This document shows positions 17,781 through 25,864 of a stretch of 48,910 bases of DNA, in pieces. The notes under the pieces were generated by a model. It saw nothing but the letters and a program-made list of their open reading frames with translations. It was not told the origin of the DNA and did not search any database. Both the position numbers and the translations under genes were made by a program. Origin of the DNA: Acidobacteriota bacterium (lineage in GTDB: Bacteria; Acidobacteriota; Vicinamibacteria; Marinacidobacterales; Marinacidobacteraceae); NCBI GenBank assembly GCA_009840635.1, contig VXNL01000031.1:1-48910 (forward strand), written 5' to 3'. Every line of letters begins with the position of its first letter. Within the stretch, counting starts at the first letter, position 1.

Positions 17781-18718
17781 CAGCGCGGGCGTGCCTTCGA
17801 GCGGGTGCGGGAAAGCGAACGCCCGGGATCGTCACCCGAGGCGGCGGCCTCGGCGAAGCGGCGCCGGACTTGCGCTGCCTCCTCGCTGCGTCCGAGCAAC
17901 GACAGGGCCGCGGCAAGGTTGTAGAGGGCCTGGCGGTGTCCGGGGTCCGCCGCCAGCGCGGCCTCGAAGGAGGCGACGGCGCCTTCCGGGCGGCCCTCCT
18001 CGAGTTCGAGCCTCCCGAGTCCCACAAGCGCCGCGGGCAATCCGGGCGCCTCGGCGAGCGCCGCCCGGTACGCCTCCCGGGCCTCCTCGGGACGCCCCAA
18101 CTGGGAGAGCGTGCGCCCGAGCGCCACGTGGGCCTCGAAGTTCCGGGGATCGAGGATCACGGCCTTCCCGAAGGCTTCCGCCGCCGGCTCCAGCGCCCCG
18201 AGGGCGGCCTCCGCCAACCCGAGGTAGAAGGGGGCTTGCGCGTTATTCGGCGCCACTGCTCGGGCCCGGCGCAGGACCGCGCGCGCGGAAATGCCATCGA
18301 GCCGCGTGTATTGGGTGTACCCGAGCTGGATGAGGATGGGCGCGGCGCGCGGGAAGTGCTTCGCGCCCTCTTCGAGAACCAGCACCGCCGCTTCGGCCTC
18401 TCCGCTCCGCAAGAGCGCCGTCCCGAGCGACAGAGTGAGCGCCGGATTCGGGATTTCCGCCAGGGATTCGGCGCGGCGGAGCGCGTCCACCGCCTCCTCC
18501 GGCCGGTCGTCCTGGAGCAGCGCGACTCCCAGGTAGTAGTGGGACCGGGAGTCCGGAGCCGCCGCCACCAGCCGGCGGAACGATTCCACCGCCGCCCGGG
18601 GGTTTCCGGCGTCGAGCCACCGCTGCCCCGTGCGGAGCAGCGCCTCCGGATCCTGGGCGCCGGAGGCCAGCACCGCCGACAGCAGCAGCGCGGCGCCGAG
18701 CGAAGGGATCAGACGCAC
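17780..18718 (-). CDS. Secreted TPR-repeat protein
   Basis: The 312-residue product has a signal peptide (VRLIPSLGAALLL, cleavage near ASGAQ) followed by about eight TPR-type 34-residue helical hairpins (GNPRAAVESFRRLVAAAPDS and similar) and a basic tail. TPRs mediate protein-protein contacts; here the domain is predicted outside the cytoplasm. It is coupled by a one-base overlap to the two CRTAC1 genes and so likely acts with them. The start is GTG 18718. Confidence 0.82.
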   Translation of the reverse strand: MRLIPSLGAALLLSAVLASGAQDPEALLRTGQRWLDAGNPRAAVESFRRLVAAAPDSRSHYYLGVALLQDDRPEEAVDALRRAESLAEIPNPALTLSLGTALLRSGEAEAAVLVLEEGAKHFPRAAPILIQLGYTQYTRLDGISARAVLRRARAVAPNNAQAPFYLGLAEAALGALEPAAEAFGKAVILDPRNFEAHVALGRTLSQLGRPEEAREAYRAALAEAPGLPAALVGLGRLELEEGRPEGAVASFEAALAADPGHRQALYNLAAALSLLGRSEEAAQVRRRFAEAAASGDDPGRSLSRTRSKARPR

Positions 18719-18752
18719 GGCTGGCCGGGGATCGCCCTCCCGAAGCGGTTCC

Positions 18753-19754
18753 TCAGGATCCCCCCGGGAAAAGCGCCGCCAGGAACTCGTCGTCGAGCCC
18801 CGGATGCCGGGTCCACCGCAGCGTGGACTCGAGTTGGCCGCGGAAGAGTTCGTTCATTCCCGCGGCCTTCCGGAGAGCCTCGAGGGCGCGGTCCCGGTTT
18901 CCGAGCGAGTAGCTCAGCAGGCCGAGGTTCATCCAGGTGTCGGAAGCATCGGGCCAGAGTTCGGTGGCCCGCTCCGCCGCTGCCAGCGCGCCCGGGCCGT
19001 CGCCGGCCTGGTTCTGCTCCCGGCTGCGGGACATCGCGGTGATCGCGAGATTGATGTTCAGCACCCGCCCGAGTTCCTCGATCGGCCGCGGATGGTCCTC
19101 GACCTGGAGCCGCGCCACCACGTCGTTGTTGATGTTCCGGCCCATCCCCTTGCCGACCACCAGCATCGCCGACGACTGGCGGCCGCGGGCGTCTCCGCCG
19201 GCCTCCTGCCCCGCGACCATCGCCGCCTGCATCTTCTCCGCGAGCGTGCCCCCGGCGGCCTCGAAGGCCTCGCCCATCGCCTCCACGACCTCGGGCCCGG
19301 TCAGGATGTTGCCCTGCGCCGAGTAGTACTCACCCACCCGGTGGCCGGCCCAGAAAGTGGCGGTCGGCCCGGTGTGGGCCGCGATCCCGCCGTTCGCGTC
19401 CACCACCGCAAACTGCCGTCCCTCCAGACCGGGGAAGGTGTCCTCGGCGAGCAGCCGGTCCTTGACCTCCTCGGCGCTCAACCCCTGCCGCAGCAGGTCG
19501 AGCCCCTGCAGGCCGTATCCGGCGTTCACGTTCGCCTGGGTGGCGACCACGCCCACGCCGGCCTCTCCCCAGGGCACCACGTGCCCCACGGAGAAGTACC
19601 TGGACTGCACCGCGACCCCCATCTCCCCGGTATCGGGGTCGTAGGCGACGATCGAGAAGGTCGCGACCGGCGGGTAGGTGGTCTGGGCCAGAAGCGGCGT
19701 CGCGCCCACCGCGAGGATGAGGAGAGTGGTGATGAGGATTCGTCTCGCGCGCAC
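18753..19754 (-). CDS. Secreted DUF1028 protein with C-terminal TPR-like segment
   Basis: The 333-residue product has a signal peptide, then the DUF1028 core (ATFSIVAYDPDTGEMGVAV, GVGVVATQANVNAGYG, VVDANGGIAAHTG, YYSAQGNILTGPEVVEAM), a family resembling Ntn hydrolases. A C-terminal stretch, about residues 250-310, reads as one to two TPR units (AAERATELWPDASDTWMNLG). I chose GTG 19754 rather than an ATG 12 codons upstream because GGGAGGA lies about 8 bases before it. The enzymatic role is unproven; some relatives sit beside amidases or peptidases. Confidence 0.82.
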   Translation of the reverse strand: MRARRILITTLLILAVGATPLLAQTTYPPVATFSIVAYDPDTGEMGVAVQSRYFSVGHVVPWGEAGVGVVATQANVNAGYGLQGLDLLRQGLSAEEVKDRLLAEDTFPGLEGRQFAVVDANGGIAAHTGPTATFWAGHRVGEYYSAQGNILTGPEVVEAMGEAFEAAGGTLAEKMQAAMVAGQEAGGDARGRQSSAMLVVGKGMGRNINNDVVARLQVEDHPRPIEELGRVLNINLAITAMSRSREQNQAGDGPGALAAAERATELWPDASDTWMNLGLLSYSLGNRDRALEALRKAAGMNELFRGQLESTLRWTRHPGLDDEFLAALFPGGS

Positions 19755-19823
19755 GGTGCAGTTCCTCCCGCGTCTTGACAGCGGGCTCATGGTACGCGCC
19801 TCCAGCGGGCTTCGGCGAACCGG

Positions 19824-20195
19824 TCAGTCCCCGGCGCCGGAGTCGTCACGCCGGGCATCTCCCGTCCCGAGGACGGGTTGTCGCGTCGCCTCGGACTCCT
19901 CTTCGTTCCGTTTCGTCCACCAGCGGCCAATCAGCAAGCCGGAAAGCGCCGTGGCGAAGGCCCACAGGGCTTGCCGCGCACCCTCGTTCTCGTAGGTGTA
20001 GACGGCGAAGAGCAGCAGGCCGACGACGACCAGGATCCACTCCCGTTTCGTTCCGATCCCCAGCATCTCCTTCCACCACGGCGGATCCGGTTTCGGTCCG
20101 TCCGGCGCCCGCGCCTGCAGGTCCCGCCGGAACCGCTCCCGCTCCGCCAGCATGCGGGAGCGGGTGGAGTGGGAGTCGCGTCTTCGAGTGAACAT
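19824..20195 (-). CDS. Small membrane protein with two helices
   Basis: The 123-residue product has a charged N-terminus rich in Arg/Glu (about 1-50), two hydrophobic segments at about 53-67 and 73-90, and an acidic/basic tail. No family recognised. It lies between two genes on the same strand, with 101 bases upstream and 69 bases to the DUF1028 start. A TATACA box (20230-20235, minus strand) lies upstream without a convincing -35 partner. Function unknown. Confidence 0.6.
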   Translation of the reverse strand: MFTRRRDSHSTRSRMLAERERFRRDLQARAPDGPKPDPPWWKEMLGIGTKREWILVVVGLLLFAVYTYENEGARQALWAFATALSGLLIGRWWTKRNEEESEATRQPVLGTGDARRDDSGAGD

Positions 20196-20296
20196 GGGCG
20201 GACTCCGGTACCGATCCGGGTCTGCCCCATGTATAGCGCACCGAGCGGTCCCGAGCCGCCATCGCCGGGCGTCAGCCGCCCCGAGACGAGACCGGA

Positions 20297-21436
20297 TCAG
20301 CGCGGAGGTTCCGGCCTCGCGCCCTCCTCCCGGTTGAGATCCTCAAAGCGCTCGAGCGCCGCCGCGGCCCCTTCCTCGTCGCCCAGCCGGCGCCGTGCGA
20401 AGGAGAGCTGGTAGTAGGCGTCGGCGTAGTCGGGGGCATGGCGGATCGCGGTTTCCAGCAGGCGGGCCGCCTCCTCCGCGTCACCCCGGCGGAGAGCGAT
20501 CTTGCCGAGGTTGAGCCACGCCTCCGGGAAGTCCTCGCCGTGTTCGAGGGCGCGCCGGAACGCGGATTCCGCCCGGTCGAGGTCCTGACGGCGCAACGCC
20601 GTCAGCCCGAGGAAGTGATGGGCCCGGCGGAGTCCGGGGTCGAGAGCGATGGCGCGTTCAAGGCGCGCCTCGGACGCCTCGAAGTCCTCGCCGCGCCAGT
20701 CGAGGTATCCGAGCTGCAGGAGCGTCTCGGCGTCGTCCGGCGCGAACTCCAGGTGCCGCTCGTAGGCGGTCCGGGCCTCCTCCAGACGCTCCTGACCGAC
20801 GAGGGCGGCGCCGAGGTCGGCGAAGATCGCCGGATCTTCGCGGTAGCCAAGCTCGAGTGCGCGTTCGAGACCCGCCTGGGCTTCCGGCCAGCGTTCGACG
20901 CGTAGCAGCAGACGGCCCAGGAACCGGTGCATTCCCGGATCCCGCGGCGCGAGTTCCACCGCCCGCCCGGCCGCCTCCACCGCTTCGGGGAGGAGTCCCG
21001 CCTGGTCGAGCACGGCGGCGGCGAGATAGTGGGCCTCGTAGCGGGAGGGCTCCATTTCGGCGGCGGCTTCCAGGTGTTCGAGCGCGTCCTCCACTTCCCC
21101 GAGCTGTCCGAGCGCCTGTCCGAGCGCCAGCCGGCTGTCCACGAACTGCGGCGCCCGCGCCACCGCCCCCTCGAGCGGCGGCACCGCGAGTTCGGGCTCC
21201 CCGGCGAGCAGCCACATCGCCCCGACCTGGTGGAACGCCGGGACGTCCCACGGCCGGCCCACCAGGAACTCGTTCAGGACCCGGGCCGCTTCGTCCCGTT
21301 CTCCCGCGGCGATCAGGGCCGCCGCCTCCTCGAAGACCGGCTCCGGCGCCGGTTCCTCCTGCCCGGAGGCCAGCAGGGCCGCCAACGCCCACACGACGGC
21401 CGCGAGCCGGAGAGTTCGGAGGGCGCCCGTCCGCAT
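20297..21436 (-). CDS. Secreted TPR-repeat protein
   Basis: The 379-residue product has a signal peptide (LRLAAVVWALAALLASGQ) and about nine TPR units spanning residues 30-370, many with the canonical A/G/Y/L/F positions (AEAAGRAVELAPRDPGMHRFLG type). It is a soluble periplasmic or surface scaffold by inference. The start ATG 21436 is chosen over TTG 21445; neither has a strong ribosome-binding site. It is divergent from the TonB/DUF1326 lipoprotein gene, with 23 bases between starts, so promoters must overlap. Confidence 0.8.
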   Translation of the reverse strand: MRTGALRTLRLAAVVWALAALLASGQEEPAPEPVFEEAAALIAAGERDEAARVLNEFLVGRPWDVPAFHQVGAMWLLAGEPELAVPPLEGAVARAPQFVDSRLALGQALGQLGEVEDALEHLEAAAEMEPSRYEAHYLAAAVLDQAGLLPEAVEAAGRAVELAPRDPGMHRFLGRLLLRVERWPEAQAGLERALELGYREDPAIFADLGAALVGQERLEEARTAYERHLEFAPDDAETLLQLGYLDWRGEDFEASEARLERAIALDPGLRRAHHFLGLTALRRQDLDRAESAFRRALEHGEDFPEAWLNLGKIALRRGDAEEAARLLETAIRHAPDYADAYYQLSFARRRLGDEEGAAAALERFEDLNREEGARPEPPR

Positions 21437-21459
21437 GAGACACAATCGGCGCCGACCGG

Positions 21460-22647
21460 ATGTCTGAACGAAACGGGCCGCGCCGCCGCCCGGATTATGC
21501 CGCCCGCGGTGTCTTCGTGGCGCTGCTGCTGGTGGCCGGCTGCGGCGAGCGGCCGGAGGAGGAACCGCGTTCGGGGGACCCCGCAGGCCTCACGGAGACA
21601 ACGGCGGGTTCGGTTCCGGCCGAAGCGGAGGTCCGGCCGGTCGGCGGCGACATCGAGCGTCCGGAGAGGATCCGGTTCGAACCCCCCGCCTATCCCGAGG
21701 CGGCGCGCCAGCGGGGCGAAGAGGCCCTCGTCATCCTGGAGCTGACCGTGGACCGCGCCGGCAGGGTCGCCGAGGCGCGCCCGCTCCGGGGACCCGAGGA
21801 TCTCGGGAACGCGGCAGCGGAGGCCGCGCGGCGCTGGGAGTACGAGCCAACGCTCGTGGACGGCGAACCCACCGCGGTGCGGTTCGCGGACACGATCCGC
21901 TTCGTGCTCCGCCCGGCCGGCGGGCACGGCATGCGCCTGCCGCCCGGCGCTACTGCGGCGGGGCCGCGCATCGGCGAGTTCCCCGACTGGGAGGTCTCCG
22001 GACACGCCTTCACGGCCTGTCCCTGCGACACCCCCTGCCCCTGCCGGTCGAACGGTCCTCCCTCGCACCCTCCCTGTCACGCCACCACGGCGACCGAGAT
22101 CACCGCCGGCCACTACGGCGGCCTCGACCTTGCCGGCTCGCGGTTCGTCACCCTCGGCCCGGAAACGTGGGTCGCGCTCTACTTCGACGAGGCGATGGGC
22201 GAGCCCCGGCGCCGCGCCATCCTCGGCATCTTCCGCAGCCTCGCGCCGGGCGCGCCGCAGCGCTACCGCGCCATCCGCCGGGTGCCCCTTTCGATCAACG
22301 AGTCCCAGGGGCCGGGAGAGGTCTTCCGGCGCGCCCTCATTCCGGGAATCCTGGAGATGGAGACCACCCTGCCGCTCGAAGGCGGCCGGCTCGCCGGCCG
22401 GATTCCGGGGATGGACGTCTGGTCGAACGAGATCGCCTACGGCCGGACGGGCGTCTACCGTTTCAACGACCCGGAGATCCCCGCCGCCTGGGACCACAGC
22501 GGCCGGCAGTCGAACGCCAAGGAATTCACCCTGGATCTGGGGATGTACCGGGAGGGCCGGATGCTTATCCAACACGCCGACGGCTCCGGGGACTGGACGG
22601 CCGCCCAGGAGGCCCTTTTTTCCTGCGCCCGGACCCGCTCGCCCTGA
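21460..22647 (+). CDS. Lipoprotein fusing a TonB C-terminal domain to DUF1326
   Basis: The 395-residue protein has a lipobox (LLLVAGC, Cys28), a TonB C-terminal-like domain at about 68-152 (PAYPEAARQRGEEALVILEL, VDRAGRV, RRWEYEPTLVDGEP), and a DUF1326 domain at about 175-380. The latter starts with a Cys cluster (Cys187, 189, 193, 195, 206) in the form ACPCDTPCPC, then GHYGGLDLAG. TonB domains normally contact outer-membrane receptors; DUF1326 has no established function, and its cysteines suggest metal binding or redox. It precedes a TonB-dependent receptor by 334 bases. There is no obvious TonB transmembrane anchor, so energy coupling through this protein is doubtful. Confidence 0.82.
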   Translation: MSERNGPRRRPDYAARGVFVALLLVAGCGERPEEEPRSGDPAGLTETTAGSVPAEAEVRPVGGDIERPERIRFEPPAYPEAARQRGEEALVILELTVDRAGRVAEARPLRGPEDLGNAAAEAARRWEYEPTLVDGEPTAVRFADTIRFVLRPAGGHGMRLPPGATAAGPRIGEFPDWEVSGHAFTACPCDTPCPCRSNGPPSHPPCHATTATEITAGHYGGLDLAGSRFVTLGPETWVALYFDEAMGEPRRRAILGIFRSLAPGAPQRYRAIRRVPLSINESQGPGEVFRRALIPGILEMETTLPLEGGRLAGRIPGMDVWSNEIAYGRTGVYRFNDPEIPAAWDHSGRQSNAKEFTLDLGMYREGRMLIQHADGSGDWTAAQEALFSCARTRSP

Positions 22648-22981
22648 GCCCTCTCGCGGGCGCGAGCGGATCGCTTCGGATGCTCGGGTATCCGCTTCCG
22701 GCGCGCCCTCTGACCGCGGCACCACTCTTGCCTCAATACAGGTGCGGCATGTGGTATAACGGCCATTCGGTGTGGAAGGCCGATGGAGGCAACGGAGCCG
22801 CAATACGTTCAGAGACGGGAGGTTCCGTGCGCTTGCGCCAGTTGGGAGCCTCCCGTGTGCAGCTCGATCTCCCGATCTCCGAATCCATCCGTTTGGAGAC
22901 GGCACGGTGCCGCGTAAGTCGGAAGACACGTCCCCAGCTTCATTCTCCGATCCCGCGTCCCCAACCCCCAAGGAGGGTCTC
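22648..22981 (+). other. Long 5' region of the TonB-receptor gene, no gene seen
   Basis: This 334-base stretch has no convincing coding region. It holds a small GC hairpin (CTCGC/GCGAG) just after the lipoprotein stop, a TATAAC box at 22755-22760 without a well-spaced -35, and an inverted repeat ACGGGAGG/CCTCCCGT (22815-22822 and 22849-22856). AAGGAGG at 22970-22976 precedes the receptor start. If TATAAC is the -10, the mRNA leader would be about 210 bases, room for a structured regulatory leader. Confidence 0.4.
22755..22760 (+). promoter_or_regulatory. Possible -10 box for the TonB-receptor gene
   Basis: TATAAC stands out in a GC-rich background. TTGCCT at 22728-22733 is the nearest -35-like element but the spacing of 21 bases is too wide for a standard promoter. 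Low confidence. Confidence 0.2.
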
Positions 22982-25792
22982 ATGAGGAAGTCCTTGTCGC
23001 GAAGCCTCGCCTTCGCCTTTCTTGCCATCGCGCTCACCGCGCCGATGGCGGCCGGACAGACGCAGTCCGGGACCGTCGAGGGAAACATCGTCGACGGCAC
23101 CGGCCAGGTCCTGCCCGGAGTGTCGGTGACCCTGACCGGGGAAGGCGGCACGGACGTCGCGGTCAGTTCCGGCACAGGCAGCTATCGCTTCTTCGCGGTC
23201 TCGCCGGGCATCTACACGCTGCGCTTCGAGCTCGGCGGCTTCCAGACCCGCGTCTATGAGGAAGTCCGCGTGGACATCGCCCGCACGACCGCGCTCGACG
23301 TGTCGCTCGACCTCTCCACCATCGAGGAGACGGTGACTGTGGTGGGCGAGTCGCCGCTGCTCGACACGAAGAGCACGGTCATCGGCGCCACCTTCGACGA
23401 GAGCCTGCTCGAGGAAGTGCCGAGCGCCCGCGACGTCTGGTCCCTGGTCGAACACCAGGCGCCCGGCGTCACCACCAACCGGCTCGACGTGGGCGGCAGC
23501 GAAACCGGACTCCAGGCGGTCTTCTCCTCGCGCGGCACCTCCTGGGGCCAGAACAGCTACTACCTGAACGGCGTCAACGTGAGCTGTCCGGCGGCGCTGG
23601 GAGCGAGCGGCTACTACTACGACTACGACAGCTTCGAGGAGATCCAGGTCGAGACGGGGTCCCATCCGGCCTCGGTGAACGCGCCCGGGGTGTACCTCAA
23701 CATGGTGACCAAGACCGGCGGCAACGAGTTCACCGGCGCGGTCGGCGCCTTCTACCAGAACGACTCCACCCAGTTCGACAACTTCACGAGCGAACTGGAG
23801 TCCTCGGGCGGCAGCCGGTCGGAGTTCGACTACCTGAGCGACTTCAACACCCAGATCGGAGGCCCGGTGGTCCGTGACCGCTCCACCTTCTACTTCTCGG
23901 CCCGGGACCAGCGGGTGCACCGGTACGTCTCCGGCGTCACGACCGTCACCGAGGACACCGATATGCAGCAGTTCGTCCTCAAGAGCGACACGGACATGAA
24001 CCAGAGCAACAAGCTGAGCCTCGAGTGGCACGAGATGACCTACTGGAAGCCGCGGCGGGGCCTCGCCGAGAACCGTCCCCCGGAAGCCACCTGGATCGAG
24101 GACGACACCTTCCGGATCGTCCAGGCGATCTGGACCTCGACGCTCAGCGAGAACGCCCTGCTCGAGACCCGGTTCTCCCACCTGAACGTCTTCTTCCCGA
24201 CCTACCACTCCGAGGAAGCCCAGGCCGCCGGACTGCAGGCCGGCCAGGACGTGGGTCTTGGCGTGTTCCTGAACGCGCGCGACTTCAACGTGGAGCGGAA
24301 GCGGAAGCGCTACACCTACAAGAGCGATCTCACCTACTTCGCGGAGGACATCGCGAGCGCCGACCACGAGGTCAAGGTCGGCTTCGAGTTCTCGCACAAC
24401 CCGATCCGGAACGAGACCACTTCGATCGACGATGTCTTCATCCGTTTCAACAACGGCGTGTCGGACCAGGTGTGGCTGCGGAACACTCCCCGCCACGACG
24501 GGCAGACGCTCGACCAGACGTCGGCCTACATTGACGACATCATCACCGCCGGACGCCTCACCCTGAAACTGGGGCTGCGCTGGGACCGCTACCACGGCTG
24601 GCTGCCCGAGCAGAACAGCCCGGACGGGAGATGGTGTACAGCGGCGGCAGGCTGCCCGCGCGACTTCGCGGCGCGAACGGGCGTCCTCGATCTCTCCAGC
24701 TTCGCACCCCGCCTCGGCATCGTGGTAGGCCTCGAGGAAGGCGGCCAGAGCGCTTTCAAGGCGAGTTGGGGCCGCTACTACCATCAGTTCTCCACCGGAT
24801 TCGCCAACTTCGTGAACCAGAACGGCAACCTTACGAACAGTTGGACCTGGAACGATCTGAACGGCGACCGGCAGTTCCAGGACGGCGAGCAGGGAACGCT
24901 CCTCTCGGACCAGTTCGGCGCCGCGGCCGCGGTGAACACGATCTCCCCCGACCTGAAGCACGAGTACACCGACGAGCTCACCGCGAGTGTCGAGCGCGAG
25001 TTCGAAGGGGACATATGGCTGTCGGCCACCTACAGCCGGCGCAACAGCCGCGACAAGTCGGACGTGATCGACGTCGGCCGGCCGGACTCGGCGTACGACC
25101 AGATGCAGGTCCAGGACCCGGGGCCGGACGGCATGGCCGGCACCGGCGACGACGGCGGCATGCTCACGGTGTACAACCTCCGGGAGCTGACCCCGAGCCA
25201 GCGGCAGATCGCCACCGTGGACAAGTTCCACCAGGACTACCAGGGTGTGGAACTCATCGCCCAGAAGCGCTTCTCGGACAACTGGCAGGCGCTCGTGTCC
25301 TACACCTGGAACGACACCGACACCTGGACCCGCGGCGGCCAGTGGGAGAACACGAACCCCGGCATCTTCGGGAACCCCAACTCCCAGGTAAATGCCCAGG
25401 GCAAGTCGTTCTACGACCGGACCAACCAGTTGAAGGCCGTCGGCACCTGGCACGGCCCCGCCGGCTTCCGGGCCTCGGGGGTGATGCGCTACCAGACCGG
25501 CGCCCCGGTAGGGCGGACCATCTGGGTGGGCGGCCTGACCCAGGGCGGCGCCTCCATCCTGGCGGTGCCGGTCGGGACGGAACGGCTCGACAACGTCACG
25601 ACCTTCGACATCGCGTTCTTCCGTGATTTCCATGTCGGCCGTTACCGCATCTCGCCGGAGATCAACCTCTTCAACATCACGAACCAGAACACGGTGACCG
25701 CGATCAACACGTCCAGTGGGGGCAACTACGGACGAGTATCGAACTACCTCTCACCGCGGATCGCCCGCTTCGCGCTCCGCGTCCACTTCTGA
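22982..25792 (+). CDS. TonB-dependent receptor, Oar-like, with carboxypeptidase-regulatory N-terminus
   Basis: The 936-residue outer-membrane protein has a signal peptide ending MAAGQ, a carboxypeptidase-regulatory-like beta domain (about 28-105: GTVEGNIVDGTGQVLPGVSV), a plug (TIEETVTVVGESPLLDTKST onward) and a beta-barrel ending in aromatic RFALRVHF, the usual assembly signal. This layout is typical of expanded Acidobacteriota receptor families, often for peptides or polysaccharide breakdown products; the ligand is not predictable. ATG 22982 is chosen because AAGGAGG lies 5 bases upstream and the signal peptide follows directly. Gene order suggests a functional link to the TonB/DUF1326 lipoprotein before it. 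Confidence 0.92.
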   Translation: MRKSLSRSLAFAFLAIALTAPMAAGQTQSGTVEGNIVDGTGQVLPGVSVTLTGEGGTDVAVSSGTGSYRFFAVSPGIYTLRFELGGFQTRVYEEVRVDIARTTALDVSLDLSTIEETVTVVGESPLLDTKSTVIGATFDESLLEEVPSARDVWSLVEHQAPGVTTNRLDVGGSETGLQAVFSSRGTSWGQNSYYLNGVNVSCPAALGASGYYYDYDSFEEIQVETGSHPASVNAPGVYLNMVTKTGGNEFTGAVGAFYQNDSTQFDNFTSELESSGGSRSEFDYLSDFNTQIGGPVVRDRSTFYFSARDQRVHRYVSGVTTVTEDTDMQQFVLKSDTDMNQSNKLSLEWHEMTYWKPRRGLAENRPPEATWIEDDTFRIVQAIWTSTLSENALLETRFSHLNVFFPTYHSEEAQAAGLQAGQDVGLGVFLNARDFNVERKRKRYTYKSDLTYFAEDIASADHEVKVGFEFSHNPIRNETTSIDDVFIRFNNGVSDQVWLRNTPRHDGQTLDQTSAYIDDIITAGRLTLKLGLRWDRYHGWLPEQNSPDGRWCTAAAGCPRDFAARTGVLDLSSFAPRLGIVVGLEEGGQSAFKASWGRYYHQFSTGFANFVNQNGNLTNSWTWNDLNGDRQFQDGEQGTLLSDQFGAAAAVNTISPDLKHEYTDELTASVEREFEGDIWLSATYSRRNSRDKSDVIDVGRPDSAYDQMQVQDPGPDGMAGTGDDGGMLTVYNLRELTPSQRQIATVDKFHQDYQGVELIAQKRFSDNWQALVSYTWNDTDTWTRGGQWENTNPGIFGNPNSQVNAQGKSFYDRTNQLKAVGTWHGPAGFRASGVMRYQTGAPVGRTIWVGGLTQGGASILAVPVGTERLDNVTTFDIAFFRDFHVGRYRISPEINLFNITNQNTVTAINTSSGGNYGRVSNYLSPRIARFALRVHF

Positions 25793-25816
25793 GCGAAGTC
25801 AGCCGCTGAGAGCGCT

Positions 25817-25846
25817 GGCTGCCGGTCCCTCCCGGGACCGGCAGCC
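25817..25846 (+). terminator. Strong hairpin after the TonB-receptor gene
   Basis: A perfect 13-bp stem (GGCTGCCGGTCCC with its complement) encloses loop TCCC, 24 bases past the receptor stop. No T-run follows, as is common in GC-rich genomes. It is a good candidate terminator, and it separates the receptor from the molybdopterin pseudogene. Confidence 0.6.
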
Positions 25847-25864
25847 GCCGCCGGATTCCGCAAG

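Noticed and set aside
16152..17924. 590-codon plus-strand open frame opposite a CRTAC1 gene
   Set aside because: It is a shadow of the calcium-loop repeats; the minus-strand product has a signal peptide and conserved DxDxD motifs.
22940..25633. 897-codon minus-strand open frame
   Set aside because: It is antisense to the TonB-dependent receptor. High GC content suppresses stop codons in shadow frames, and the product shows no family motif.
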